DNA from: Undaria pinnatifida
Taxonomy: Eukaryota > Sar > Phaeophyceae > Laminariales > Alariaceae
Assembly (NCBI GenBank): GCA_012845835.1
Contig: JABAKD010000011.1
Location: 13,354,214 to 13,418,213, forward strand
Length of the DNA: 64,000 nucleotides
Reading direction: 5' to 3'
In this document: positions 47,701-59,700 of the stretch, piece after piece
Layout: the number at the start of each line of letters is the position of its first letter
Numbering within the stretch: position 1 is the stretch's first letter
Program-made: the position numbers and the translations under genes
Notes under the pieces: generated by a model
What the model saw: the letters and a program-made list of their open reading frames with translations, nothing else
Told to the model about the DNA's origin: nothing
Database searches by the model: none

Positions 47701-50700
47701 CAGAAAACCTGGTGGGCGGTGGAAGCTCGGGAGCTTGTGCGCGCCCGTGCTAGAAGTCAGGTAAGTGGGTACCAAGACCTCTGAATATAGTACGTGTTTT
47801 TAACTCTTGGGTTGTCGCACAATCAACGAATGATCGTTTATGAAGGAAAGAAGAAGGGAAATACACGTCAGCTGTGAGATCGATTTCGTTTAATCAAAAC
47901 CAATCTTCGAAAGTTGCGTGTGGTCCTTCCATCGCGCGTGTTACGTGGTGTGCATACGCTCGTGAAGGGTATAGGTCGGTGACCGCCCTGCTGATACCAG
48001 GGGGTCGGCAGGACTGAGACGGTCAGTCTAGAATCATTCTGCGCACGGAAACTAAGTCGCCCGCATTGCGGGCGACAAAACACAGACAGCTTGTACTTTG
48101 AAGTCTTACAATTCCTGTTATGTTCGTCGTTTTTCTGTGATGGGCACTCCCGGTGCTCGTTGCAGGGTGACAAAGGCAGTAAATGGTCAACAATGGCCAC
48201 TTCTACAGGACGGAGTTACATCGCTGCAGTGGGCATCTATTTCGCGGCCGTTCAAATTTTTGTTAGAGGGGGAAAAAACGTCGAAAACAAATGACTTGAC
48301 TGAAGTATGGGGGACACACTCCACGGTAGGAACGGTTGCACCCATTATTTTTCTGGGGCTCTTAGCGTGACGAGGAGCTCCATTCCATACCCCACCTCAC
48401 AAAAAACCTGACCTGGAGCAGACTGGAAATGCAAACCGACTGACAAACCCATGGTTTAGGTACTTCGAAGTACACGAACAAAAAAAATGAATACACCACA
48501 AAATAAGTTGACGTTATTTCCGACAAATTTTGGTTAAGAAGCACCATCAATCAGAAAAAAAAAAAAACTGCTATTTGTCGCCAAAAAAAGGTACAGCACC
48601 TCTATCGTAGAGCGCGGGAAAAGATACAGCCCTCCAATCAGCCCGGGCTTGTGGGGTGGGGGAGAGTATCCGAATGGCGACGGAACGACGTGTACCACGA
48701 ACGTGCAGCATGGTGGGGATATTTTTTTTTTTTGTTTTTTTTTGTGGTACAGCTGCGCGCCCTTTCTGTAAAAGACGCAGGGTACTAACTAACTTTGCAA
48801 TGCACGGTACATGGTGATCACGTGATAACACAGTGGCTACGGTGGAGGAGTCACTTTTTTTTTTCGCAATGGCTCGGCTGTTTCTCGCGCGGGTGACCAC
48901 CCTCTTCCTTTCGCAGCCTCAAGGTTTCGTGTTGTTTCAATTTTTGCGATATGACAAGCTTCGGCTACGCTGCGCCAAGCAGATGGTGGTCTAGAGTACT
49001 TTCGTCGGTGAGGGACAGAGGCGCTCGTACGGTTGGCTCAAAAAAAAATACAGTAGAAAAAAACGGGGGTATGATACTGCAATACCGTCCCCTTGGTCAT
49101 TAGCGATAGCGAGTATCATAGGGATGCCACGGATCGTGACAGCGGTCACCATGTTACAACATTCTTATGGTAACTCACGCGCTCTACGATGTGGGTAGCC
49201 CTTTTCGACTATCAACATGGTTTGGGAATGACGGGGGGTTCTTCTTTATCCAACGTCTTGCGAAAATTCGTTCTTGTTTTGCACCTTTTTTTTCCGTTTT
49301 ATCCCCAGGACATGGGATTTGGTTCATGGTGTTTCGCTTTCGTTTTTTCTCTAAGGTAGGCTTTTGGGCGAGGTGAGGTATAGAGTTCCTTCATCATGCT
49401 AAGAGCCCCAGAAAAGAAAAAGAGGCTACTGTACATCTCTACCTTTGCTTGAATATGTCTACCACTAATGTCGCACTCGTCTTTGGTTTTGGTCGCTAGA
49501 TGTGTGTGCGCTTCAAAAGGGTGGTGGAACGTTCCGTGTGGATAGCATTGTCCTTGACTCCAAGCGGCAGAGGGCAGGTTGAAGGGCGGCTTTCTTTAGC
49601 GTGCACCGATTCCGAGAGGCAATAAGGGTGGCGCCTTTCAGAAAAACGCCGTTCTACTTTGGTGTTCGATAGGATTGGATTGAAAATGAGCTGGACGAAC
49701 TTCCCGGCTAGTTATTGGATGTATGGCGGAGTACAGAACAATTGTCAGGCTTAAGTTCGAGGTTAGAGATTCGAGATTGCAGGGTGCGCTGAGACGATTT
49801 TAGCGCGCACCGGTTCCGAGAGGCAAAAAGAGTGGCACCTTAAATAAAAACGCCGCTCTATTTGGTGGTTGGTAGGATTGGATTGAAAGTGGACTGGACG
49901 AACTCCACGGCTACTAATTAGATGGATGGTAGAGTACAGAACAACCGTCTGGCTTACGTTCGAGATTAGGGATTCGAGATTGCGAAAACACGTTCTCAAC
50001 ATGGCTTAACAGCCAAGTGCCGATCACCGGGCGCCAGCGAATCAGGCGACAACGATAGCAAATAATATGGGAGGAAAAGCCTACGGCTAAAAGCAGGAAG
50101 AGGAACGAGGTTGTAAAACTGGATCGCGTTTCCATTGCTCCATCGCTTCGTCACTTGACGGTGGCTCTGCACGTCCCTCAGGGCATCACACGCCGAGCTT
50201 AAAACCGCGCCAGCCAGATGGAAAAATGAAATCACGAAACCCGCAAATTACCGCGCGCTTCTAGCTGAAAAACCTACTACATGCATAGTCGAACGAAAGT
50301 CACTCGGGCGACTTACTATTGTCAACCATTGGAATAGCCGGCCTACTTACAGTCGTAGGGATGGGGCTGTGCCTCTCGTGTTACGATGTAGCTCTGTTGT
50401 GCTGCTGTGTCAGGTCCCCCCTGGGCTGGGGCATTGGCGGCCTTGCTGGCCTTGAATACGAGCAATTTTGGTTTCCTTAAAGCGCAACTCTTAGCGGTAA
50501 CTGCGTTTCTTGTTCTGGTACAAAATTAACTAGTTACTTTTTTTTTGCTTCCCTCGCACCACTAGTAAACAAATTGGAGAGATCTGAGACCCCCATCTGC
50601 AGCATTAAAGAAAAAATAGCGCCTTATTGGTTGCGGTTGTGAGAGCATCGCAGACGTACGCACGAGACAACGCGGAGTAGGATCCAATCCTGCATGCGCT

Positions 50701-53700
50701 GACCTAAGTTCGCGAGACACCTTTACATGCGCTACTTCCACGGTGGTTGAGTTGGTTCCCGCTACTTTGTGACCCCCCCTCCCCCGCCCCCGCCCCGGCT
50801 ACCTTACGTGTTCCATCCCGGCATTGGGGGGGTGGGAGGGTCAACACCATGTGGTCTTAACGCTACGGCTATGCATGAAATGAGTACCCCCCCCGGCCTT
50901 AAGATTACGGCTATGCATAAAATGAGTCCCCCCCCTCCCCCCTCCCCCCTCCCTCCTTCCCCCTCCCCCCACGGCGCGTTGCGCTTGGTGCAAGCAATGC
51001 TTGTCTGGTGGGTGAAAATCTGACTTGCTCCGCCTGCCATTGTAGGGATGTGAGGGTCTATGGTCTGATACACTACGGCCATGCAAAACAATGACTACCC
51101 CCCTCCCCCCCCCCCCCCCCTCCTCCTCCTCCTCCTCCTCCTGGCGGCTGTGGCTGCCCCCCTCCCCCCGTACAATGCACGCCTACAATATTCATAGTAC
51201 ACCCCGCGAACCCACAAGATCGTTACGGTGGTAGCGCTCATGGATCGGCAGGATGAAGCCGCCCCCTACATTCAGGTGCAGTGAGGGTCCCACGGCAGTG
51301 CCGGTTGAACGTTGCCTGTTTGTGGTATAGTGCCGGTTGAGCATTGCCTATTTCTGGTGTAGTGCCGGTTGAGCATTGCCTATTTCCGGTATAGTGCCGG
51401 TTGAGCATTGCCTATTTACGGTATAGTGCGGGCAGATAATCGTTGGCTGTCACACACCGGCACAAGAGGGAGGCTACCACTGTACTGCGTGCGATCCCGC
51501 TTTTTCTGGAGTTGAACCCGGGTGTTTTTTTTTCGTGTGTTGACGATGTCTGACTGGGTACAGTTTGCCTCGGATGTGACCTGTCGTTCTCAGGCTCATG
51601 AGCACCTGTTTCACTTTTCGACCACGTGCGATGCACGATTTATTCCAGTGTAGTTGTGGATCGAATGCCTGTCTCTCTCGTTTCGGCGGCATGGACTCAT
51701 ACACGCGGGTAGAACACCAGCACTATACCCCCCCAAGAACGTTTAAAAGTGTGTAGCAGGTGCGGTTGCTTGCTTCCATCTCAATTTGTATCGTAACAGA
51801 CAAGGGCAGAAAAGGAAGGCAACCTCAAGTGTGGAAAACAAGCATCTTCCGAAAAATAATAGATTACGGTAGTTGTTGAATCCCACGACTGCGTTATTAT
51901 TGTTGTGCTTGCCATCCGACCATGTGCCGTACAGTATGAGTTTCAGTGTTGATGTTTCAGTATCAGAAATTCCCTTGAAGAAGAAAACCTCGGAATTGAA
52001 AGGAAACCCACCAGGCACGCTCAAAGTCTACAGTAACTCCATTATACGCTTACTCCCCTCTAAAGCTTTATGTACAGCTCTCCACGTGTTTTTCTTCCCC
52101 CCCCCTCCTTCTCAATACGTGCTCTTGCGGGTGTCACCAGAGGGCGGCACGGGCTCTCCTCGCCCGGAGGCTTTTCACCAAGATGCTAGAGATTCGCTCG
52201 AAAGACATGAGGTGTGTTTAGACGGCCAAACCCCGTCGACGTGGTGTACGCCGCGTAACCGTAACCGTGACTTGTTGGGGGCTGTCTTGTCTCCGACACA
52301 TGATACTAATAGGACCACCAATACTAAGAGTACGGCAGAGGTTAAGTTGCGCCCTTTTTCCTGGGGCTCCTGACTTGACAATCTACTTTTTGTGTTTTTT
52401 TTGTTTGTATACGTCACCCCAAAACTAACTTTGGACTTAACTGAAAGTGCGATTCGATAAACAAACAAACCCATATAGCTTACGCAGAGAAAAACATTCA
52501 TATTGCAGAACAAGAATGACACTATCCTGACGATTTTGGTTTCATTTTAGAAGACCCGCCGTTCAGAGTCAAAACGTTTTACCCCCCCAACAAAGGATAT
52601 ATACCTCTGTCGTAGCGCCCGTCCCCCACTGACTCTGTTGTGGCGATGAATGAAAGTGATAATGTTCAACAACAAAAGAAAACAATATGTGGGCGCCATT
52701 GAGCCTATGGGTAAACCCCAAAAATATTTATAGCGTATAAACCGCCATAGGTCACCTCCTCGGCTAGCTAGCTCCACGTTAGCAGCGTTGGCATTTCAGC
52801 TCGAAACGAACAGCTGCGCTTGGTTAGAGCATAGGATTCGATTATCTCTGTACTTAGATGAAAGCAAAAGAAAGGGTTATTCGTGCTGACGTTTGACGGC
52901 GTGCCGTCGTAAGAACCTACCAGGGACATGTTATTTATTTATTTTTTCCCGTAACGAGTCGCGTTAACGAAAAAACACCCGCACCCTTCCTGCTCCCCCA
53001 AATCGACGATGGGGCGACAACTGAAGGAGGAAACGTAGCGCGGCCGTAATCGTGTTGCAGTGTCAAGTGCGGTGCTATCTGGCTCGACGAGAGCGACGAA
53101 GGAGGGTGTCAAGCATCACAGAAAGGAAGGCGGTGAGTTGGATGAAGATCCATCTTGAGAGGAGCACAGCTGGGTTTTCCGAGGCCCTGGTTGAAAATCG
53201 AGTTAAAGAACACACGAAAGCGTACGTGAAGGTGTGATGAGTGGGGTTGCCTTCTTTTTTCTAGAGCTGCAAATTGCATACGTCACATAGCACCATGCTT
53301 TCCCGGTAGGTTTTTTCCTCGGAAAGGTGGGCCAAGCTTGCGTCTTACCCATCTTCCAGAGGACAAACAAAACAAACACTTTCGGGGTCAAACAAAACAA
53401 ACACTTCCAGGCTTGTTCGTTTTGTGCAGTTCCAAATATGTTGAGGTTTCTTCGCGAAATGGAGAAACCTGGAGAGGCGTGTTTAATGAGGGGGAACATG
53501 ATGCGCACTACTGTAGGAAGCTCGTTCACTTGTTCGTATGGTTTTCTGCTCTCTGCAGCGCTGCCAGGTATAAGAAAAACTCGTTCCAGACGCACATTTT
53601 GTTCCTAGAGAAAATGTTCAACCTCTGGCTGAAAACGCCGCACCGCTCCGACAGTGGCCTTAGGCTGTTCAACATGGACTGGGCCCGCGACACCGAACAG

Positions 53701-56700
53701 TTTCTTTCCGAGCGCAGGCTGCCGGAAATATTACCACGCTGAAGAGCTGTTCGTGGCATACTGCGTTGACTTCGGCCTTCTTCACACTCGAGTTACCGTA
53801 GGGTCGTTCCGAACGAACGAAAAAAAAGGTATCACGATTTGTTACAAAAGCAGGTCGCGGTTCGCGGAAGATGACGGTGTATCCCGTTTTTCTTGAACGA
53901 GATCGCTTTTTTTAAGACAAATCGCACGTAGCATCTATGTTTCTGGAATTTTATTTTTTGTTTTCTCAATCAATGTCACAGTATTCGTGATAAATCCCGC
54001 GATTATTTTGCGAAAAAGCCACTTTCTTTTGGCACAAAGCGTTTAATGACTCTTTTTTTCTTAGAAGAAATTCCCGTACCGTGTCAAGCTAAATAATAGC
54101 CGCTTGGGTTAGTGTTCCTCGTATATATTTCAAATTCGCGTAAACTATGTCCTAGGTATGATCGCTTGATATATCAGTTGAACGTCGACCGACTCTTCGG
54201 AACTGCTATATACCCAAACGGCGGCGGGATAATACCAATTTTTCTTCATTCTGATTATGTGTATGAGAAATCGTTGTTGAAATTCACCCCGCACAGTATC
54301 GGGGGTAAAAAAAGAACGCAATTTAGCAACACGGGGATTAGATTGATGCTAAAGCCGGACACATAGGTATAGGAAGAGGTTAGACTTGTTTGCGCGGGTT
54401 TTCTTTTTTTTGTGTGTTACCACCCTCGGCTTTCTTCTTTCTGAGAATTTTTTTTTTCTCTTTTTTTTTGTAGTCATCGGCTTTCTTCTTTCTGAGAAAG
54501 TTTTTTTTTCTCTGTTTTTTGTTAGTCATCGCTTTTACTCTCCAGCTCAACTTGTACATATCATAGGAGATTTTACCCTCAACGAACTTCTAGACGAACC
54601 GTAGACAAACCGTGATCACAGATGTCTTCCCTTCTCCCCCCCCGGGTACATGCCTTAATTTTGATCGCGCTCAGGATTCAGCCTTCCCACTACTCAGCCC
54701 GTTAATGCTCACGGATTTCCATCCAATTTTTATTTGAGTGATTTCGATCTTGAAGCTCATGCTGTTTGCGCATTGCCGGATGGCAAAAGTTACTGTTACT
54801 AGCAAAAAAATAACGCTTCGATATCAGTGAGGATGTTGAAGCTCATGCCACACATTTTCGAACATAACAAAACAATACAAAACGAGCTCACGCTTGGATA
54901 CCGTGGATGTGGACACCTGACCGTTGGATCCAACCCGTTGGATGCCCACGCAGGCAGCAGGTTTCATTCAGCGTGTGTACCGAGCCCGAGCGCTTCAGTG
55001 GCCCTACGTGGTAAAAAGAGTCCTTCAAGCCGAAGCGAGGAGAGTCGCAGAGGCAAGGCTGGCGTCTGCCTGCAGGATACAGGTGGGTCCTTGAAGGCTT
55101 GACTTCAAGGTCGGCTATCAATGCTTTGTTCCCCAAGGAAGTTACCTTACATTCTTTTTTTGGGGGGGTGGTGCCTTGTTCCCGCATGTGTTGCGCTAAG
55201 TTTGTACACACAGCATAAACTTCAAGGTCGGCTATCAATGCTTTGTTCCCCAAGGAAGTTACCTTACATTCTTTTTTTGGGGGGGTGGTGCCTTGTTCCC
55301 GCATGTGTTGCGCTAAGTTTGTACACACAGCATAGATAGGGTCGTTCCCTACGCACGAACCAAATGTCACGAATCGATCGTGACAGGAAAAAAAATGTGA
55401 CGTATGTCGTGGTTCGTGATAACTGCTGTCAAGAATGCCGACATTAACGAAAAATGAATGAAATGCCCTAAAAACGGATATCACGATACAGTAGCAGTGG
55501 CAAAGCACGTGGCATATGTTTAGAAACCGTCTTCCATTACATATCGCCATTTTTTACAAATATGCCAAGAACCGTCGATTGGGAATAAACCCTGCCGTAA
55601 GCGTGACGATCCAACGACGTTTCGTCAACACGTGTCGTTGCGGGCTCCAGGCGGCGTTCCGCGCGAAGCTGGGAAGAGACATCGCCACCCGGCGTCGGCG
55701 CGCCATCTTAAACGCCCAGCGGTCTGCCCGAGGCTTTCTCGGAAGAAAAAGAGCGGAAAGCACAAGATTATACGTCATTACACGAATTCAGGCGAGCACA
55801 CCCTGAGTCTGAGACAAGCAACATTTTTTCGAGCTGGTTTGGTTTCGAAACTGCATTACAGGCTACCTCTAACGAGAAATACTGGAACGGTAGATATGCG
55901 CCGCTTGCTTTTCTCCTGAGGCTTCTTTCTTGGTTTTTTGGAGCTCTTCACCTCGCCTTAACTTACCCAAAAAACGGAAGCTTCAGTTTTTAGTGAATTG
56001 AAACTGAAAACCGATGGACAAATGCCATGACCGATGGGCAAATGCCATGACCTGGGTAGGTGTAAGGGAACTTTTTCTTGTACACAAATTGGCTTGCGGA
56101 AAGCGCGAGAGCGTGAGTTAGTAACACTCGATGAAGAAATCGACGAGCAGTGGTATTGCTAAACCCTATACGCGATAAAAATTGATGGCAAGAACTGGGG
56201 GGGAGAAGGGACAACACCTGTGACCACGGCTTGTCCAGAATCCGGAAAGTAGAATTGTGAGAAGAAACAAAAAGGAAAAGACCAAGAGCCGGTCGCCTCG
56301 GTGGTCTAGTGGTTACCCTCGAATAATCGTACTAGCAGCGTTAGTTCTTGAGCTCGATTCCTACCGTGATGAGGTTTTGCAGTTTTTTTGCAGAAGTAAA
56401 AAAAGGGATCGACTACCTGCTGAGAGCGCCTAGCAGCGTGGGGCGTGGGTAGGTACGAGTCGACGCGAGTCGACGAGGAAACAAAAAGCTGAATCAAATC
56501 TCGCGATAAGAATAAAGGCAAGTACCGTAGTGAGGAGGGGGGAGAAGGGCCCGCTATGTGACCCCGGATCTAAGTCACTACTAGGAGGGAGCACGGGGGT
56601 AGTGCGAGGAAAACGAGATGGGGGGATGAAAAAACACAAACCAAAAAAGAACAAGAGTGCCTATTATTGTCAAGCAAGGATTACGTTAATTTTCGACAAT

Positions 56701-59700
56701 TTTGGGTCAAGGAGCCGCGTCGTTCAGGCAACCTTATAGCCCCCCCCCAAAAAAAACGGTCACCTCTATTGCCAGACGCGTCCTAACCCTAGGATGGATT
56801 TTTCTTATCTGGGAGAGGCCGCGTTCTACACTTTTTTCGTTTTTAATTTTCGCTCGCCCCTTTCAATTGCCTTGTCACTTTTCCTTTCTCCCCCTCCCTC
56901 CCTAGACGTAACAAACTCAGATCCGGGGTCACTCAGCAGGCTCTTCTCCCCCCTCCCTCCCCATTGCCGTACGTGCCTCCGTTTTTATCGCGAGAAAGTT
57001 CCATATATTTCTGCCCTCATCCACTGGCATCGAGTTGTGCCCAACTTCAGCACAACGGCTCCCGAATTGTTTTTTTTTCTCAAGTGGGAGAGAGTGCGCT
57101 CCACACAGGCTTCCGCATAGCGGCTCCCGATTTTCTTTTTTTCTCGTGTGGGAGGGAGTGCTTTCGACACTTAATTTTCAGTACAGCGACTCCAAAATTT
57201 CTTTTGTTTCAGCCTGGCTCTCTTATTATCGTGCTTCTTATCTGCTGGGTCTCCTGGAGTGTATGTAGTGCGTGCGCAAGCCTGACCGCCAACATTGGTT
57301 TACTGCTTTTTCTATTATTGTCTACCCTCCCCAACGTTTAGGTTCTTTTTCGCACATTTTCGTGTTGAAAAGACAAAATGAACATACCCATGCTTCGACA
57401 CAAGTCATGCCATCAGGTCGCGTTACGCTGTCCTATTGAACTGATAGACACGGCGATTACTTCGCAAACAATGTCCTTCCTCCCACTCTCTGCTGCCCAC
57501 TACTGTATGCAACGCCCCGGAGAGCAGAGGCAGTGGAGACAACATCGGCGTTGTGTAGTCATCCGAGGAGCCCTCCTCGCCATTCGACTGTCGAGAGAGG
57601 CCAAGGAGGCGAGGGCTCAAGAAGTCGAGCGCCGGTTCAGGTATTACTTTGTCGGCCCCTCTCATCCCCAGAAAGAAATAGCCCCACAAAAACAAAATAG
57701 CCAGTAAAAATCAGGGGAAAAACAAGAAAAAAAAATGACAGATATGAAGCTGGTGTAGGCCATAAACACACACCCTTTTTTTTTCAAGTAAGAAGTCTAG
57801 CCTGAAACGGATGTATCGGTTTCTTATCTGAGGGCGGGTACCGTAGCCCCGTTGAGACTCGAAGGGAAAACAATCAATCAATCAATCAAACAATCAATCA
57901 ATCAATCAAGCAACCAATCAATCGTCCCACGGTTGAGGCTGCCCGTTTTCGGCGAAAGGTCCTCAAAAGCGGGGTGGCACTATCGGCTAATATGGCAAAT
58001 TTTACGAGCTTGATTGTCTTAAGACTATTAGTATTAGCATTGGTATGGTATACGTCTAATAAGGACTAGCGCATAGACATGTTGTTCGGGCTGCGCGAAC
58101 GAATGAATGTGTCCGAAATCGTGTGTCAGGTGATGATGGATGATGATGTCGATATTGAGCTCTTCAGTACAGGAGCTCAGAAAATTCTTAGAATCTTCTA
58201 TGGCACGCACCCCTAGCGTCGGATGTCTCCACTTGCTGCGAAGTAAAAGCCATGCTATGATAGGGCACTGGTACGAGAGGTTGCTTTGTTTTAGAGTCCT
58301 TCCCTGAGGAGCTCGAAATCTCACCCAAAAAAAAAGCATTTTTGACATATATTTACGGGATGAAAATCTACGGCCCGTTTTGAACAAATCTCACGATAGA
58401 GGCATGAATGGCACTTTTTCGACCCAAAACGCTTTCTAAACGACGAGATTCCTTGACCTATTAGTAAAATCGCCGGGGAGTAATCATTCCTGTTTGGCGA
58501 AATGAGTGTTTTGTATTTCGGAGCGAAGGGTTTCGTTTATCGGATTTTGCGCTTTCAGTTTGCTCAAAGTCGCCTTTCGGATGGGAGTATGACATAGCTC
58601 CCTCAAGCAAGCGAGGGGCTTCAAGGAAAAAACACGGTCCACCTCTACCGCGGCATGTATCGGCCAACGAAAGCAATCGTAGTAAACACAAAGGCTACGT
58701 CAGATATGCACCAGTCTTCTTTTCCTGGTGATGATTCTGCTGGCTTGAGGAGTTCTGTGCTTCACCCACAAAGTGATTTTGCGTAAACTACGGGTGCAGG
58801 CCGATTGTAAAAAATCGTGTCGTAGGTATAGGAAACATTTTCATGTTGCAAAAAAATAAAACGACGTCCCGACGAATGTGGGTTAAGGGAGCCCCGTCAT
58901 CCATAAACAAAATCGGTCAACACCCAGGCGGCTGCTGCGCAGGTCGAGCGCGACTTCAGTGCTTGCGGGGCTTTCCTGAAAAAAAAACGGGGGCTCCCCT
59001 TGTTCCGTTGATCTGCTGACCCGGCCCGCTGGATGGCCTGCGGGACGGATTGTGACCCGTGAACACCACTGGACACAAAAAAAAATACATGGTTTTAAAC
59101 TAATTTGCATTTACCTCCCCCCTGCACGTGATGATATCTGTGCTTATACACTACCTCCCTGTGTATTGTGATACCTGCGCTTTGATTGCTTCTTGGTAGT
59201 ATCGCACATCGCACTTCTCATGTTATTGGTCAATGTATGTGGCCCTGGTGCTACTGGGAGCAGGATGTTGGAGGAGCAGCGGCGCTTGGGAACAGCTCCT
59301 GGCAGTGGACTCGATGGTGCTGCCGCTAGGGCTCCCCTTGAGGGGCGGAGGGCGGCGAGGAGAAAAGAGATGCTTCTCAGCAGGCAAGATAGCGTACATT
59401 GACGCTATTAACAAAAACTCGCGCAGCAGGATATTCTACCAAACATATATATATATATATTTCGAATACGCTAGCTGTGATGTCGACTACATGAAGGGTC
59501 GCTACTCAGCTTTGCAGGCTGAGTGACAGTTTTTACAACTGTTGTCAAATTATGTGCTTTGGTTGAACGTTGGGGAGAAAAAGACTCGTATAATATCGAT
59601 AGATGAATCTCGATCGGCTGACGTAGCATCAGCTTCAAGCAACAGCTCGAAAGGACGTACACAGGCTACGGTGGAAGTGCCCCATTGGTTTCCTGGGTTT

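Larger units (their letters stand above)
47761..52140 (+). other. TPR-IQ gene, intron 11
   Basis: A 4.4-kb intron with a TTTGCAAGCTG-family copy (about 47865-48065), an intron-family repeat (about 48380-48615), a 203-bp tandem duplication (49595-49985), C-rich runs (50770-51140) and a GTGCCGG element (51285-51485). No extra exon is seen. Confidence 0.55.
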
